In this document: positions 62,991 to 64,000 of the stretch, piece after piece
Position numbering within the stretch: the first letter of the stretch is position 1
Layout of the letters: every line of letters starts with the position of its first letter
From: Paulinella micropora
Taxonomy: Eukaryota; Cercozoa; Imbricatea; Euglyphida; Paulinellidae
DNA length: 64,000 bases
NCBI GenBank assembly: GCA_019918135.1
Contig: WBZZ01005857.1
Span: 1 to 64,000 of the forward strand
Direction: 5' to 3'
The notes under the pieces: generated by a model
Database searches by the model: none
Told to the model about the DNA's origin: nothing
What the model saw: the letters and a program-made list of their open reading frames with translations, nothing else
Position numbers and translations under genes: made by a program

Positions 62991-63440
62991 TTAATTCATT
63001 TCAGAGCCCGGGGCAGAATCCGGCTCGTGCGAGCCAGCGTCCTCCGCGTGTTCGTTATATTTTTGAACGGTCTCGGGGGCCTGGCTGGCAATCGGCTCCA
63101 TACCAACCCTGGCCCGCTTCTGCACAGTGAACGTAACCTCGAACTCTCTTTCTTTCAGCTCCGCCAGTGCTGTTCGCTCTTTTGTTAGTCTGGAAGAAAG
63201 TTCTCTAGTGATACCATCATGAATCGCGCGTTTGTATCTTCTTTTTCCCGGGCGCCAAGACACATGATAAGCTAACTCTTGTTCTAAGCGTTCAACGGTG
63301 GCCTGCTGTTGCGCAACTTCCGGGGCCAGGCTTTTCATCGCGTTGGTCACCGCAGCGCATAGTTCCCCCTTGCACCAGGCCACGACGTTCGCGCCTGTGT
63401 AACTAGCTTCAAACAGCTGGTCTCCGGCACCGGAGTCCAT
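62991..63440 (-). CDS. R5-borne coiled-coil protein, 149 aa, intact copy
   Basis: The ATG at 63440 starts MDSGAGDQLFEASYTGANVV. I prefer it over the upstream TTG/GTG frame because the other three copies keep this ATG. Residues 20-45 are an Ala/Cys-rich helix. Residues 45-65 and 85-110 are coiled coils (VAQQQATVERLEQELAYHVS; LTKERTALAELKEREFEV). The C-terminal third is polar and acidic (ASQAPETVQKYNEHAEDAG; SAPGSEMN). It has no metal-binding or catalytic motif. It is the only full-length member of a four-copy family that always sits inside the R5 repeat, in the same orientation. The function is unknown, and the conservation of the start and C-terminus against heavily mutated flanks suggests past selection. 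Confidence 0.7.
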   Translation of the reverse strand: MDSGAGDQLFEASYTGANVVAWCKGELCAAVTNAMKSLAPEVAQQQATVERLEQELAYHVSWRPGKRRYKRAIHDGITRELSSRLTKERTALAELKEREFEVTFTVQKRARVGMEPIASQAPETVQKYNEHAEDAGSHEPDSAPGSEMN

Positions 63441-64000
63441 GGCCGCTCTTCCGTTTGCGTTCCCCTGCTTTTTTTTCCACCGACTGCTTTTTTTCTTTAG
63501 CCTATCAAGCCTTAAAACAGTCTCCCTTTTTTTGCGTGTGTGCCTGGAGGGCCAGGGGGGAGGCAACCCTTTTGCCCTTTTCTTGCTCCCTCCCTTTCTT
63601 TCCCCCCCCCCCCCCCCAGTCTGTTCCCTTTGTTGTCAGGCCAAAAAAAATTCTTTCCATTCTTCATATTTTTCTGACCTTGCGCCGCAGGGTCGTGCTG
63701 GAGCACGGTGTGCAAGATCTGCGGAAATATCTGCGGGAATATGAAAAGTGGAAAAAAAATTCGGAACGCGTTTGCATACGCAAACAAGGGACGAGGGGGG
63801 GGGGAATAGCATGGGACAAGGGGAACAGAGGGACGAGGGGGGGGGGAGCGGGAAACCGCACATCCCGCCCCTTTCTTCCCCCCCTTCTCCCCCCTCGTCT
63901 GTTCCCTTTGTTGTCGGGCAACAATTTTTTTCTTCCTTTTTTCACATTTTCCTGACCTTGCGCACGGTGGTCGAGCTATGGCACGGACAGGACGCCGTCG
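63441..64000. repeat. R5 right arm, deleted R1 MITE, R1 copy at the window edge
   Basis: CCACCGACTGCTTTTTTTCT and the GTGTGTGCCTGGAGGGCCAG tract are followed by the deleted R1 (63622-63790), a purine/pyrimidine pair of tracts, and the start of a further R1 copy cut off by the window end. Confidence 0.7.
63622..63790 (+). mobile_element. Internally deleted R1 MITE
   Basis: It has the same joint as the copies at 35271 and 57246 and lies to the right of an R5 gene copy, as they do. Confidence 0.65.

Noticed and set aside
25540-64000. Possible CRISPR array because of regularly spaced repeats
   Set aside because: Repeat units are 60-200 bp and variable, the intervening DNA is other repeats or homopolymers instead of unique spacers of one length, and no cas-like gene is present.
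1-64000. tRNA, rRNA or other structured RNA genes
   Set aside because: I looked for cloverleaf-like arms and rRNA words and found none. A covariance-model scan would be needed to be sure.

Overview
What it is. The window is a repeat-choked, GC-rich stretch (many runs of 10 or more G or C) with about a dozen real genes standing as islands. Gene content points to a large nucleocytoplasmic DNA virus (giant virus), or to such a genome integrated in a protist chromosome. It includes BRO-N/KilA-N-like plus HNH nuclease genes, Sel1-repeat proteins, an F-box/LRR protein with many LRR fragments, a RING-H2 protein, an NHL-repeat protein, an EsV-1-7-type cysteine repeat protein fused to a Vsr-like nuclease, and zinc-ribbon proteins. 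Two paralogous genes carry a spliceosomal-type intron of about 70 bp with matching splice sites and AATAAA signals, and two genes are followed by long hairpins. A fossil LTR-type retroelement at the left edge and many decayed gene copies make an endogenised or long-degrading genome plausible. I cannot decide between free virus and host-integrated DNA from sequence alone.

Layout. 1-3.2 kb: retroelement fossil, minus strand, running off the left edge. 3.2-5.4 kb: dispersed repeats with a remnant of a small multicopy gene. 5.4-7.3 kb: Sel1 array gene (interrupted). 7.5-9.5 kb: one small gene and a simple-repeat array. 9.5-18.1 kb: accessory gene block with two inverted copies of the BRO-N/HNH gene around the EsV-1-7/nuclease gene and the NHL gene. 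18.4-22.7 kb: MYND-like miniprotein, Sel1 remnant, large zinc-ribbon gene, 310-aa gene, NHL remnant. 22.8-25.5 kb: LRR fragments among repeats. 25.5-40.7 kb: repeats with islands at 30.8-31.8 kb (RING, LRR fragment), 34.8-35.2 kb and 36.8-37.2 kb. 40.7-45.1 kb: second gene block (Sel1, F-box/LRR, 432-aa unknown gene, LRR remnant). 45.1-64 kb: almost pure repeat, with one gene fragment at 59.1 kb and an intact small gene at 63 kb.

Repeats. By eye I separate these families: (R1) about 40 copies of a roughly 200-bp unit that in full form is a MITE-like element with terminal inverted repeats of about 40 bp; (A/B/C) 60-75-bp modules that share a skeleton and swap heads and tails; (D) a unit confined mostly to 8-12 kb; (E) an element bearing palindromes that resemble E2F sites; (R5) a unit carrying a 149-aa gene; (R7) a 50-bp unit; (R8) a GAGCCC hairpin; and a 66-bp hairpin with TGATAYGG ends. 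These combine into higher-order blocks of about 2.2 kb that recur in the same order.

How the genes fit together. Nearly every recognisable product is a protein-interaction, ubiquitin-linked (F-box, RING) or nuclease protein of the host-interaction and selfish-gene type. No replication, capsid or transcription core gene is in the window, so it is an accessory region, probably near a genome end or in a duplication-prone arm.
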